From Acanthaster planci (taxonomy: Eukaryota; Echinodermata; Asteroidea; Valvatida; Acanthasteridae): DNA of 35,159 nt. The stretch spans positions 2,517,983 through 2,553,141 of the forward strand of contig NW_019091375.1 of the NCBI RefSeq assembly GCF_001949145.1, written 5' to 3'. Made by a program: the position numbers and the translations under genes. A model generated the notes under the pieces. The model was given only the letters and a program-made list of their open reading frames with translations, searched no databases and was not told the DNA's origin. Of this stretch, positions 23,331 through 33,465 are shown in pieces. Positions within the stretch are counted from its first letter, which is position 1; each line of letters begins with the position of its first letter.

Positions 23331-23857
23331 CTGGTTAAAAGAGAGAAAAATAAATTGAGTCAAGATAACAAAAAAAAATCAACAAAAGTCAATCATAAAC
23401 CCTGCCTTACATTTATGTAGCTTCTAATCAAGTCCTTTCAGTGTATATGTACAGATGATCCTGGCAGAGTTTTTGAAAACTACAAGCACTTACATCCAGT
23501 GCATTTGACAAACCTGAAGCTATCCAGCAAAATGACAAAAGCAACTTTAGAAACACAAGTGCAGTGTTTTTTTGGATGAATTTCAATTTATTGGTGTTTG
23601 TAAGCTTTGACACGTCTGCTACACAGTTTAAACTCAGAGAATAAAATATGAATTAAGGGACATGCAATTGGCATAAAATTTAAGAATTTAAAGGCTTTTT
23701 CTCGGCAAATCAACTTCTGTTAACTCTTATTCAAACTTAATTTACATTGTATGTTCATCTAACAGTGCATTTAGCACCAATTACAGGATAAAGAGACAGT
23801 TAAGAAGACACTGGAGAAATACAAATGTATTCAGTGTTAGAGGTGGGAAGTTTTCCT

Positions 23858-24040
23858 CATTGCTCTTTTTTCACCTTCCACCTCTGCAACCCAGGTTCGA
23901 ATCCCGTCTAAGCCAGTCCCTGTCTGATTCATTTTCCCCAGATAATCATTCCAGGGAAAACCCACGGAATCAGGCAAGGACTGGCTTACGTGGGATTCGA
24001 ACCTGGGTCGCAGAGGTGGAAGGTGAAGAAAGAGTCACTA
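23858..24040. repeat. Long inverted repeat with tRNA B-box-like arms
   Basis: Two arms of about 70 bp, 23858-23930 and 23966-24040, are inverted copies with only a few differences. Both carry CACCTCTGC(A/G)ACCCAGG, then GGTTCGAATCCC, then TAAGCCAGTCC. GGTTCGAATCC is the tRNA T-loop / RNA polymerase III B-box consensus, so the arms may derive from a tRNA-type SINE head inserted twice in opposite directions. No complete cloverleaf with acceptor stem and anticodon can be built, so I do not call a tRNA gene. Confidence 0.75.
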
Positions 24041-24896
24041 CATCAGCCCAACTCCCCTTAAGACAGCCATGCCAATAACTTGTCAATGCAAAACCGATGA
24101 GGAAATGTACATGTACCATAGTGCAAGTAAACCAGCCAGTTCTTGGTGATGCATTGTACGGTCGAGTTCGGGCAGTCTGTTCTTGACAAGGGTTTTTTGT
24201 TCTTGCACTCGAACGGCAGGAACAGGACTCAAGAACACTGTTCTCAGAACAGGATCACACACCACCTCCTCGTCAGGGTTTTACAGGAACACACGGAAAA
24301 ACTCATGAGATTTGATTTTTGAACAGCTGAAAAAAGTAGAAAGATGGCTTCCAAAGCCATAGACAATGGGAAGTTTTGCAAAATTAACATTAATTTTTTT
24401 CCGTAACACAGAAATGAATGTTCCTGTTTATATTGAAAAGAGTTCAGCCCATCCAGACATTAACTCTCGAATAACGTAGCCTACATGGACGCCGCCATGT
24501 TGCATGTTGCTTGTCACTAACTACCAGCGATAACCAGTTGTTTGTTCCCAGCATTCGAGCGGCCAACCCACGAACAACAAATTAAGCTGTTCATGAACAT
24601 ACGGGAACAAGCCGCCCAAACTCGGCCTACACGTATTCGCCTGAATGGAAGTGCACCCTCACTGGCCAAGACAAGACAAGCTGGTGGAAAGGTTTTCAAC
24701 TGAGCTCATGTATAGATCTGATACACAAGTGGAGACAGTACAGTTCCAACACAAATCGGTTGGCGTGGTCAGTAAGTCACAGGCAACATGGGGAGACAAC
24801 TGTGGATGCATACGGTGAGTTCCAACCCAAACACCATTCACTGCTGCGTTGAAACACGTCATCACAAGTCTTAACTCAGAGCAAATTGTGAACTTT
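24041..24896. other. Non-coding part of BCAT intron 4
   Basis: No gene is supported. About 24530-24830 has a short plus-strand open stretch (TYSPEWKCTLTGQDKTSWWK) with unusual W/C content that I could not tie to any family. Confidence 0.4.
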
Positions 24897-24981
24897 ATAT
24901 CATCGTGTCAGTGCAACAAGGTCGCATCTTCCAATCGTTGTGTACACGAGACATGACCTTGTTGCACTGACATGACGATAT
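24897..24981. repeat. 85-nt perfect-type hairpin (MITE or miRNA-like)
   Basis: The left arm ATCGTGTCAGTGCAACAAGG and the right arm CCTTGTTGCACTGACATGAC are inverted copies. Together they give a stem of about 25 bp with one mismatch and a loop of about 30 nt. The compactness suits either a palindromic MITE or a hairpin RNA. No terminal target duplication is obvious. Confidence 0.7.
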
Positions 24982-25021
24982 TACACTGACCACTTGCTGG
25001 TTCTTATTATACAGGTTGGCT

Positions 25022-25082
25022 GAAATACAGTGTACATGAACATGTACATGTATACCCTGGTACATACATGTACATGTACCAT
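25022..25082. repeat. GTACATGTAC palindrome cluster
   Basis: ACATGTAC/GTACATGT units occur repeatedly within 60 bp. The same palindromic unit is scattered through the whole window in dozens of places (for example 14462-14565, 18148-18180, 26194-26222, 33683-33772). Confidence 0.7.
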
Positions 25083-25459
25083 CAAGTGGGGTTAACTTTA
25101 CAAGCTAGAAAGAAGCGTGCATTAGCCTAAACTAGACAGACACCCAGACATTGTCTGCATGTAAATTCCTGTGCAAAACCTCGGACTGGTTGCAACAACC
25201 TCACTAGTTAATCAGCACCTGCATAGTGCATGACCAGGAGAGGACCCTATTGCCCTTGGTATTCTTCTAGTCACTCACAGTCCCTCAGCGCATATAGATG
25301 TGCACTCGTGACCTCATTACCGGTCTATAAGTACCGTGATAATCGTTGCTGCCTGGAGCCTACTCAAGCTTACCCTCAGCATTTGTCACATCTCAACTCA
25401 ATGGCAGTCAGGTTGGCACTGCGATTCTTTCCTCACCTTTCCTGGCTTGGTCCAAATGT

Positions 25460-25575
25460 TTTTCAGTCCCTAATATGTGTAAACCTGTGGGATCTACTCA
25501 GAAAATTCTCCCGGGCATTTTCCTCCCACTTCTAAAACTGTCACTGCTTTTCATTGACTCTTCTCTGCAGATGTG
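25460..25575 (+). repeat. Dispersed repeat fragment, copy 2
   Basis: It aligns with 11975-12075: TTTTTCAGTCC, CTGTGGGATCTACTCAGAAA, TTTTCCTCCCACTTCTAAAA and CTGTCACTGCTTTTC. It lies in a BCAT intron in the same orientation as copy 1. Confidence 0.65.
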
Positions 25576-25702
25576 GGTCATTTGGCAGCTGCCTGAGGCA
25601 CCCCTGGTAAGCCTTAGACCTACCCTGTAAACCTCAGGACCTCCTGTGCACAGATCCTAGTTCATCTTCGTTACAAGATGACCTCAACGAAATTGAACTT
25701 AC

Positions 25703-25822
25703 CTCTGTTGCAATCATGGTTGGTCTGATATACAGTGTGCTAGTCGTGGAGTGGGGCACCCATTCTCGGTCCAGGCTGATCAATTTGGACATACACTTCA
25801 GCAGCTCCTCTTTGTCAAATAC
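25703..25822 (-). CDS. BCAT exon 4 (residues about 129-168)
   Basis: The translation is [20 protein letters not shown] followed by [20 protein letters not shown]. It matches the vertebrate block 'FDKxELLECIxxLxxxDxxWVP...SLYIRPxxIGTE'; the arginine in YIRP is a conserved active-site neighbour. The acceptor is ACACAACACAG and the donor GTAAGT at 25697-25702. It is 120 bp with phase 0 at both ends. Confidence 0.95.
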
Positions 25823-26680
25823 CTGTGTTGTGTAAACACAAACCACTGACAGTGTTATGACACATGTCCGTTCCTACCACGATATATTTGGACAGAGAAC
25901 ATAGATGTGCATACACGAACAGTGATCTCGTTAGGGCCGCGTATAATGCAAGCGTGTATGCACAAGGTGCTGATCAATGTGTAAAACCCCCTTCCAATAT
26001 TGCCCAGTGTTTCCGTCATCAAAATGGTGGGATCGAAAGATACCATGCTGCACATGTACCCAGTCATGTGTTTCATGAAGTAAAAAAGCTTTTGCCTGCA
26101 GGTACAAATAGGATCTGGTTATGGAACAAAATGAACATGTACATATACGACTCAATGTATGCGCTATGCCTAGTCTACACATAGCGGTACCGTACATGTA
26201 CAGTAATGTACATGTACTGTAGGTGTACTGGCACAATATGGACATGAGGGCAATATTTCAGTATGAAGTAAAAGCTTGATCAAATTCAATCACTGAAGTA
26301 AGAATACATCAGTATGCGAGGATATCTTGAAAGTCGGAACGCTCGGATTCTTGTCACTGGAGTGGCATGCTCCCACGGTGGAAAGCTTTAGCGTTTCATG
26401 AGGAACGTGCTGTTCCGCTGGAATGGTCCAGTGGAATGTTCAGGAGCATCTGCATCAGTTGAGAGTAGGTTTCGCTTATATTTGGAGTGTTAACTGATAA
26501 CATTTTGCTTTGATTAGATACGACTTGGTTACAAATCATGATGGAGTTTATTTGGGTGGCAGTGTTGACAGATCTGATGATGTACATATGTATGCATGTA
26601 AGTTGTTGTAGTGAGAGAGAATTTTGCAAGTTATGTTTAGGCTTAATACCCATTTAAATTGAGTACATGTAGTACACAAA
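25823..26680. other. BCAT intron 3, non-coding part left of the DUF3504 pseudogene
   Basis: No gene is recognised. It contains a palindromic TACAGTAATGTACATGTACT run near 26199-26222 and the second copy of the 15-bp CGGAACGCTCGGATT string. Confidence 0.45.
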
Positions 26681-26699
26681 ATCTTTTACTCTCGTTGCC

Positions 26700-27207
26700 G
26701 CGTCATCATGGAGGCTAAGAGGGGAAACAGACAGGACTAACCCACTGAAACACTGTACGAGCTCACCACTTCCTTGCAGCTTTATCTGGAAATGAAAGGG
26801 AGAAGTATCAAACTCCTTAATGAGGACATTTTTAAGCCTCTCCAAAACTCTTGGGGCATCCGCATGATTGAGCTGTCATCAGTTGGCAAGAAGGCACCAC
26901 GTAAGCAAGCCATCACAAGCCGTGAAGTCATCACTGACAACGAAGAAGCTGAGCTATGGTCCAGAAGAATTCTTGGCACTGACACACCCAAAGAACTGGT
27001 GGACACTACGCTGTATATGATTGGTCTGCACTTTGCCCTCCGATGCTGGAAAGGAGCACCATGCACTCCGCGTTGTTAACTCCCAACTGTCTCTCCACAC
27101 CAACAATCATGGGAACAGGTTGCTAACATATAAAGAAGATGTTTCGAAAAACCACTATGGAGGTCTAAACCAAAAGTTGTGGATGCAATAATTTCTGAGA
27201 TCTACAT
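26700..27207 (+). pseudogene. DUF3504 / KIAA1958-like (Crypton-derived tyrosine recombinase) pseudogene, N-terminal part
   Basis: The frame reads MEAKRGNRQD-stop-PTETLYEL, then LQLYLEMKGRSIKLLNEDIF, then SREVITDNEEAELWSRRILG, then TLYMIGLHFALRC. After a 1-base insertion (T at 27047) it continues GKEHHALRVVNSQL and YKEDVSKNHYGGLNQK, then VVDAIISEIY after one more shift. These are landmarks of the DUF3504 domain found in KIAA1958, QRICH1, ZMYM and related proteins derived from Crypton elements. The TAA at 26738-26740 sits where the family has Y of 'YPPxTLY'. Stops and shifts mark it as dead. The segment ends at a plausible donor, CAT|GTAAAT, at 27208. It is antisense to BCAT, inside its intron. 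Confidence 0.85.
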
Positions 27208-27359
27208 GTAAATAAAACATCAAAATTATTGGTACTCATACCCCTTATAAATTTTAGGTTGTTGTGTTTTTTTCAAAGAATGAAAGGTGGGCACATAATA
27301 TTTAGGCCATCGTTAAATACTTTTAGCTGTCAGGTATAAATGATTAATGCATTTGGTTT

Positions 27360-28271
27360 TACCTCATTTGCATTACAAAGAGAATGCTACACGGTTTAAA
27401 TTCTGACATGTTCAGAATTATTTATACCGTTTACCTATAAGAGTTAATATCACCATTAATAGTCAATTGCAAACCCTGTGGCCAAACAGCTCGTCTGACT
27501 ATCGAACTGATGACCAGAAACTTTGGTCCTTATCTCGGTGCCCTCTGGCAAATGTACGTCAAGCTTTTCGATGCCTGTGAGTGAGGAGAGGGGTCTTTCT
27601 TGGACGACGCCCATGTAGCCCTTCCTTGTGCAGTGTACTGCGGATTTTCTGTCTTGAAACCTTGGTGCCCATCTCACCCAAGTCTGTTGTCATGAAGTGC
27701 CTTCATTGTTGTTCTGAGGATGGAAAGGGCCTCGCAGCACACTTCCTAACCAGACAAGGAGACACCTTCGGCTTCCGTCCACACTTGCCGATGTTTTCAC
27801 AGAACTGAACTTCTTGTACTTCTAGACAATGGACTGTACACTGGAAATTGGTACTCTGAAGAGCTTGGAAATGGCTTTATCGCCTTTCCCATCTTTTGAG
27901 GGCATTCACGTGCTCATGTTGAGATCTTTGCTGAGTTCCGTAGTTTTTGCCATGTTCACAAAAACTGAGGACGACTCCACGATTGCACTTTCATTTGTAC
28001 TCTAGAAGCAAAGTACCGACAATGACAGTCCACAAATCAAAGGCAAAAGATGACATTCACAACAGATTCCTAGAGAATGCATGCATTGTTGAATATATAC
28101 ATGTACAGGTATATATTTAAACAACATGCAGAATCTTAGGAATGTCTGGAGCATGTGCATTTCTGAGGAATCTGGCCAAATATCCCGAAAAGCAGGAGGG
28201 TATGAATAATTCTGAGCATGTCAGAATTTACAATGTACATGTACCGGTAGCATTCTGCAAATGAGGCAAAA
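27360..28271 (-). mobile_element. Internally deleted Tc1-like DNA transposon
   Basis: Terminal inverted repeats are visible at about 27360-27428 and 28199-28271. Both contain CCTCATTTGCA, GAATGCTAC and AAATTCTGACATG(T/C)TCAGA ending ATTTATACC or ATTCATACC. The similarity may extend further outward to about 27320 and 28310. Total length is about 0.9 kb, shorter than the usual 1.3-1.6 kb. It has inserted between the two parts of the DUF3504 pseudogene. Confidence 0.75.
27440..27953 (-). pseudogene. Tc1-like transposase pseudogene, C-terminally deleted
   Basis: The start at 27953 reads MAKTTELSKDLN, then DGKGDKAISKLFRVPISSVQ and KYKKFSSV, the Tc1 paired-like HTH region. Later frames give EVSRQKIRSTLHKEGLHG followed by RRPRKTPLLTHRHRKA and DKDQSFW, and end near SDELFGH just before the left TIR. 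In-frame TGA and TAG codons and several frameshifts are present. The region with the second aspartate and final glutamate of the DDE triad is missing. Confidence 0.85.
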
Positions 28272-28612
28272 ATAATATTAACCGATGTCTGCTAAAATGC
28301 TCCACTGCATTTTAACTCCCGCATTAGCAAATCCCACTAATGATGTGGTACTTATGCCAACCGAGAGGACAGCATGAGTCGGCAAGGCTACACGTATGTA
28401 CATCTATGTGAATAACCTCTCTTACAGTTTTTTATATGCTGGTAAAAATGTGGTCAGGAAAAAAACAGGTTTAGATCCCATCTGACATGTCTGGGTCCCA
28501 GAAACACAGGCACTTATTGTCTGCTGAAATTCACCAGTTTCGACCTTATTTGGAAAATAATTTAGTTTTACGTTTATTACTCCCTCCCCATATTTTCCAT
28601 CATAAAATAGAT

Positions 28613-29423
28613 CAGGGTTTGAAATTCACTGGCGCAGGTAGCTAAAATGCACCCGTTTGTCTCAGACATGCGGCCGTAAATCATAAAAGACGGGCGCAAG
28701 AGCTTACGCCGGTTTGATTCCATTATTGTAATGAAAATACATTTACCTGGACATTTTTACTGTTTGTTTCTACTTCTGTCATGAAAAATGCCTGTACTTT
28801 TTGACTCCACTTCGGATCAGCCTTGTTACAGAACCATAACATGGTACAATTTTTTTTACGATGTCACTGAGCCCACGCCGCAGTCTCTGATGCGATGCAT
28901 GCACACACATGAACGTATGCACGCATACTAGCGGACAGTGTCAAAATCTCACTGAATGGTCTGCACAGTGGCCGTGTCTGAATTGAAACAGCTGGAATTT
29001 ACGCACGATTGTATGGAAACTGGCCCCTTGTGCATAAATTCAAGCCAAACAAGTGGATTCGGCTTAAGACTTCAGTTTCGCTGATTCCACTCATGGCTTG
29101 AACATGTGGTTTTGAAAGATGCTCCAAAATAGCTGGAACCAGCGAAACCAAGGCCTCATCCACTCGTTTCGAAAATGCTTGATTGCTGCACTTAGTTCCC
29201 TCTTACGTTTGTGTGCATATGCACGTTATAAAGGCCCGGTGTCCAACAGTTGGCGTCGCGTTGCTAAGCAACAGCAAGCACCAGGGTCTTTGCTTTTTTC
29301 TCTTAAACATATGTCTTTAATATTGTACGGGAGCTCCGGTACTTGCTCCAGTAAACTGACAGATTCAGCTGTCTCGGGAGTAAGTAATTGCTGCCGTGAG
29401 GATTAGCCCAATTTCAAGCCCTG
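28613..29423. mobile_element. Non-autonomous element with hAT-like ends and TAGAT target duplication
   Basis: The left end CAGGGTTTGAAATT and the right end AATTTCAAGCCCTG are inverted repeats with one mismatch. CAGGG...CCCTG termini are typical of hAT elements. The sequence TAGAT lies immediately outside both ends (28608-28612 and 29424-29428), a perfect 5-bp direct repeat. Most hATs duplicate 8 bp, though 5-bp groups exist. The 811-bp interior has no transposase similarity that I can see. Confidence 0.75.
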
Positions 29424-29560
29424 TAGATTAGAGCCATTTCCACTATCTGACCCAGTTTTCGCCCCCTGCTGTAGCATCACTATAAATGCTACATATTTTT
29501 AAATAATGCATTAATCCTTAATTTTGCCAAATTAATAACATATTGTGTTAATATCCCAGG

Positions 29561-29774
29561 TTGTACAAAAGCTGTGCAAGGAGGCTGGGTTTTCAAGGCT
29601 TTTACTCGAACCACTCCCTCCAAGCGGTGTGTAGTACAAGTATCTCACCTCAACAACAAGGGCTTCGAGAAGCAGCTCATCGGTGAGACAACAGGTCACA
29701 GGTCAAACACCATAGGAGTATACAAGAGAACCAGCAAGGACCACAAGAAAGCCATCAGTGGGGCTCTGTACTGA
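29561..29774 (+). pseudogene. DUF3504 / Crypton-derived recombinase pseudogene, C-terminal part
   Basis: After an acceptor-like TTAATATCCCAG the frames give VVQKLCKEAGF, then GFYSNHSLQAVC, then HLNNKGFEKQLIGETTGHRS and NTIGVYKRTSKDHKKAISGA, ending in TGA. This is the C-terminal catalytic core of tyrosine recombinases: the HSLR box reads HSLQ here, so the catalytic R is lost (CAA where CGA is expected, consistent with CpG decay). GH of TGHRS and Y of VYKR are kept. Two frameshifts occur within 100 bp. About 100 family residues between this and the part ending at 27207 were not found. Confidence 0.85.
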
Positions 29775-30256
29775 GACGGCAAAAACTACAGTTGAAGGCT
29801 CTAAAGAGACTGTCAACATAGCTCTTACCGATGCTCTAAATATCAACTGTTAGAATGCTCAGCCAGAATTTAAACACAGAGACCTGAAACAACACTAGTG
29901 TAGGAAGATAAATTTTAGGTCCATAAGGTACATGTATATCCCTTCGTTTCCAGAACCAGAGCTTTCTAGTTACAGTCTTGTTTTAACAGCTCTGTGTTAT
30001 ACAAAGATATTTGTGAAGCCAACATTTTTATGAATGACCTGGTTATAAATGTGTTCAATTGTACAATGTACAATGTATATAGTCAATTTTTCAACACATA
30101 TGAAGTTGTATTAAGTGTTAAAATCGTGTTTCCTGTTTCGTCGAGTCTTTTTCAGGCTACCTAATTTTAAATAATGCACGGTTTACGGTATATTCTTAAG
30201 AAGAATCTACATGTATACGTTAATGAATACCAGTAGAGTGATGTCACAAGACTAGT
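29775..30256. other. Non-coding sequence
   Basis: No gene is recognised; a few ACATGTA and TACAATGTACA motifs are visible (30060-30080). Confidence 0.5.
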
Positions 30257-30456
30257 TTAACCCTAACTGCCCAAGGGTTGCTGGACCTAACCTCCCCCAT
30301 TCACACAAAGTGCAAAGAGGCTGTTGGACTTAGTTTTTCTGAGGTACGCCACACCCAACGCAAAAGCCGGCTGTTTGGGACTACCAGAACTATCCCCACA
30401 GAATGAAACACTTTACTACTGTTTAATTCTGTGTGGTTGGGGAAGGTTAGGGTTAA
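30257..30456. mobile_element. piggyBac-type MITE flanked by TTAA
   Basis: TTAA at 30257-30260 and 30453-30456 brackets a 192-bp element beginning CCCTAACTGCCC and ending GGAAGGTTAGGG. The termini are inverted (CCCTAAC/GTTAGGG). TTAA target sites with CCCTA-starting ends are the signature of the piggyBac superfamily. An internal hairpin, CCCCACAGAATGAAACA versus TGTTTAATTCTGTGTGG, lies at about 30393-30440. There is no coding capacity. Confidence 0.75.
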
Positions 30457-31105
30457 TAGATGCTATCGTAATATGAGATTTTCTGATATTGTTCTCATGC
30501 GAAGCGTTTCTTAATTTCTGATTAACTTCATGTATGTTTTAAGTGTTTGTACCACTGGATGAGACTTCACCGCAGTTTTTCTGAAATAGAGTGAAATACC
30601 AATTACTGAGTGAAAATATTTACTGGATACCGGTATATTCCATTCAAACTGTTTTCAACTTCAAGTATAACCACAGAAATTATTTGTTCATGGTAGTAAA
30701 TAGGTTTGTAGAAGGCTACACTTTCTGCCGGATTTACAATTAAGATGGACGGTAAGCACAGAGTTGATGGATCTGGAGAGTGACTTTCAAACACTGAATC
30801 ATGACCTCAATGTCAGTGTTGCAATACCAGACAGCATATTTTTTCAAGGCAGAATTAGACACACATCACAACGATTGCTCCTGCAGAGTTCATCCATGGG
30901 TGAATACCACTGCCATTTGCTCAACAAACAACTGTACAACTGTTCTTCCGTTGATATCAGAAGCCTTGGCCCTAATAGTTTTATTGTTTTGAAATACTTT
31001 CAAGTTCTGTAGTACAACGATCAACAAAAGAAATCAGGGGAGACGACCGAATGGGATACAAACCACAAAGGGTGAAAATCATCGGATGTGTATTGGTACA
31101 TAATC

Positions 31106-31435
31106 TACGGGTGTCCACATAAAAAGTATACTGAGATATAAATTACAGTAAAAGCAAAACTACTTTATATATGGGAAAGAGAAATATATCTCTAGAAAGG
31201 GCAGAATGTCCTCTTTGCAATGGTAGACAGCTTGTGATGTTATGAGTGAACAAACTAGACCAGTGTTAAGGGTACTGAAATCGGCACTGTGACAAGTTTG
31301 CATATTTCATAAACAAGGCTCCACCATGCAAGTGTGCAGAATACCAAATTATATTTTGCTTTCCCATATATAAAGTAGTTTTGCTATTACAGTAATTTTT
31401 ATCTCGGTACACTTTTTATGTGAACACCGTGTGTA
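31106..31435. mobile_element. TA-flanked fold-back element (mariner-like MITE)
   Basis: Arms of about 80 bp (31106-31187 and 31356-31435) are inverted copies. The left arm runs GGGTGTCCACATAAAAAGTA, then GAGATA, AATTACAGTAA, CAAAACTACTTTATATATGG. The right arm is its complement with few changes. TA dinucleotides lie at both outer ends, as for Tc1/mariner-type insertion. The 170-bp centre has no coding sequence. Confidence 0.78.
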
Positions 31436-31816
31436 AGCGACAATACACTAACACAAAGTGCTACCGGTCCATGTATTGCCCAAGGTACATGTGGGTGTAC
31501 ATACATGTATTGGAGTGCCTCCAAGTACTGGACTACAACGCTTGTCTACGAACAAAAGTGCACCCCGGAAAACCTGTTTTGTAACCGTGGGTCACCTGCA
31601 CTGGATAAAACAGTGTAGATCCATTCACTAAACTTTCCCTCAAGGTAGTTTAAAATCACCATTTTAGCATCAAGACAAATCCAATTCGGTGCAACTTTAA
31701 CAGCTTTCAGACACTGTTTCCATGTTTCAGCAGAAAAGTTACACCAAATGGAGTTCAAGTAAAAGTACGGCAGTGTTATGGTTATAAATGTAAGTACACA
31801 GTAATACCCCAAGCCC
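31436..31816. other. Non-coding part of BCAT intron
   Basis: No gene is recognised; the open frame on the minus strand (31546-31818) shows no family features. Confidence 0.45.
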
Positions 31817-32252
31817 AATGTGAACTGTCACCACAAAATGAGCCAGCAGTTGGAATTTTCAAAAATTGAGATATTGGTAGTTTTAAATTTAGCAAGAAAA
31901 GAGCTTTCCAGTGGTATGCACATGGAAAACTTAAAAGTTTAAAAACTTTACAAAGTTAAAAGTGTAAGGTGACCATGTGACATTATTCTGGCAGTTTTGC
32001 TTTTTTGTTTCCAACATTGTTTCAACATTCCGGACCAGGTACAAATAGTGCTATCGCCAAAATTGCCAAGAAAATGACACTTGTAAATATGTGATCCTGC
32101 AAAATATTTGGAATTAAATAGGAGATGGGTTACTCTTTTCAAATATTACAAAACCCACAGAGTGACCTCCCCTTCAATATGACTTTGAACCCATAAAACA
32201 GGAAAGAACGGGGTGTGACCTTACACTCATTTCGTCATGACAGGTCACACAT
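31817..32252. mobile_element. TIR repeat element, copy A
   Basis: The left end GTGAACTGTCACCACAAAAT and the right end ATTTCGTCATGACAGGTCAC are inverted repeats of about 24 bp. The interior aligns with copy C (34366-35020) over AATGAG(C), ATGTGACATTATTCTGGCAG, TGCAAAATATTTGGAATTA, CTTCAATATGACT(C/T)TGAACCC and GACAGGTCAC. No transposase is present. Superfamily is undetermined. Confidence 0.72.
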
Positions 32253-32376
32253 GCACTACCTGCAGCTGGGAGTGTAAAGCATTACTGCCTCTAAACCAGT
32301 ATCTTCCATAAACACCAGTGTTATGGGCATTTCATACTACAGTCATACATGCTCTTCAGTCACAGCGCACACTTAC

Positions 32377-32487
32377 TGGCAGAGCGCATCTTTCTGCGGA
32401 GTTGACCATCCTCTGCATGTTCTCACGTGGACGGAAGAGGCGAATCTTGTTGTCCACTCCCCTGTAGGCCTTCATGCCTTCAAACAG
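32377..32487 (-). CDS. BCAT exon 3 (residues about 92-128)
   Basis: The translation is [20 protein letters not shown] then [17 protein letters not shown]. It matches the family 'LFEGMKAFRGxDxxIRLFRPxxNMxRMxxSAxRxxLP', the substrate-facing loop of the small domain. The acceptor is TTTCCACAG and the donor GTAAGT at 32371-32376. It is 111 bp with phase 0 at both ends. Confidence 0.96.
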
Positions 32488-33264
32488 CTGTGGAAATTAC
32501 AAACTGACTGGTGAATATGGATCAACTTGTATTCATTTTATACCTTCAACAGTTTAGCATCGTCAAGAACCCATCAAGTGGCTGGTCTTCAATGACAGAA
32601 AAAGCACCAGCTTGCTGTCCTAATTGCCACATGAAGAGGTGAGTCTACATGTACTTGAGAACATGCAATGTCATGTGGCTAGAGGGGTGTATAAAAGAAA
32701 ATGAAGTATACACTAACTGTTGGAAATTTTTAATTGACTTAACCCGTTTTGAATCCGTGATTCACCAGGGGGGTTAACTGTGCTTGGCCAGATTTAAAAG
32801 TTCATTCAAGATTGGTTCACGAGAGCTGATGCCGGTACAGTAATGTCCCCTGCCTTTGGCTCCGGCGTCGTCAGCATCCATGCTCCTGATCCGGTCTGAC
32901 CAGCCAAGTGCAGAGTTATTCCCTTTTAAATAGCAAAAGGTTGCTTGTTTGGGTAACTGTTGCAGGCAATTGTTGACACACTGCAAGTATCTAACACCAC
33001 AAATACCGAGTCACAATCATTTGAGTCCCTTGAATAGTATCCGTCTGATACACGTATGTCTTTCTGCAACCTCATATTTTTCAACGCTTTCAGCCTAGCC
33101 AACACAGCCACATTTGCTATCACAACAGGACCTGCACACTGGCCAAGTTCAAACTCAACACACCATCTTCTCAGACTTTGTGTTTATGTGTACGCATACA
33201 AAACAAACATGGGATTAACACATGTAGGTTTAGAGGTCAGTCTGAAGAGATTTTTTGGACCAAC
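32488..33264. other. BCAT intron between exons 2 and 3
   Basis: No other gene is recognised in this 777-bp intron. It runs from the donor GTTGGT (33259-33264 on the minus strand) to the acceptor at 32488. Confidence 0.55.
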
Positions 33265-33465
33265 CTCCAGAGCATAATGCAGAGACGAAGAGGCGGGGTG
33301 TAAGGACAGATTGCCAAATGGGACAATCTTTGGTGCCTGCCAGCCAGCATCCTTGGACCAATCAATGACCAGCATATGATCTGTGAATTCCTTGCCAAAG
33401 ATGAGGTTTTCAGAGTCCGGCTTGGGCTTCAGATTAGTGGAGCGCTCAATCTGCAGATCGCTGGC
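33265..33465 (-). CDS. BCAT exon 2 (residues about 25-91)
   Basis: The translation reads ASDLQIERSTNLKPKPDSEN, then LIFGKEFTDHMLVIDWSKDA, then GWQAPKIVPFGNLSLHPASS and SLHYALE. The FGxxFTDHM and NLxLHPASSxLHY blocks are diagnostic of eukaryotic BCAT; no other aminotransferase family has both. The acceptor is TTTCTCAACAG and the donor is GTTGGT, acceptable but not the strongest. It is 201 bp with phase 0 at both ends. Function: reversible transamination of leucine, isoleucine and valine with 2-oxoglutarate, in mitochondria or cytosol depending on the N terminus. Confidence 0.96.

Noticed and set aside
23880-24010. tRNA gene suggested by GGTTCGAATCC
   Set aside because: No acceptor stem, D-arm or anticodon arm can be built; the motif sits in a long inverted repeat.
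24530-24830. Possible coding exon with W/C-rich translation (YSPEWKCTLTGQDKTSWWKG)
   Set aside because: Could not be linked to any family and no consistent splice sites or frame continuation were seen.
29119-29406. 95-codon open frame
   Set aside because: It lies inside the hAT-like element, without transposase similarity.
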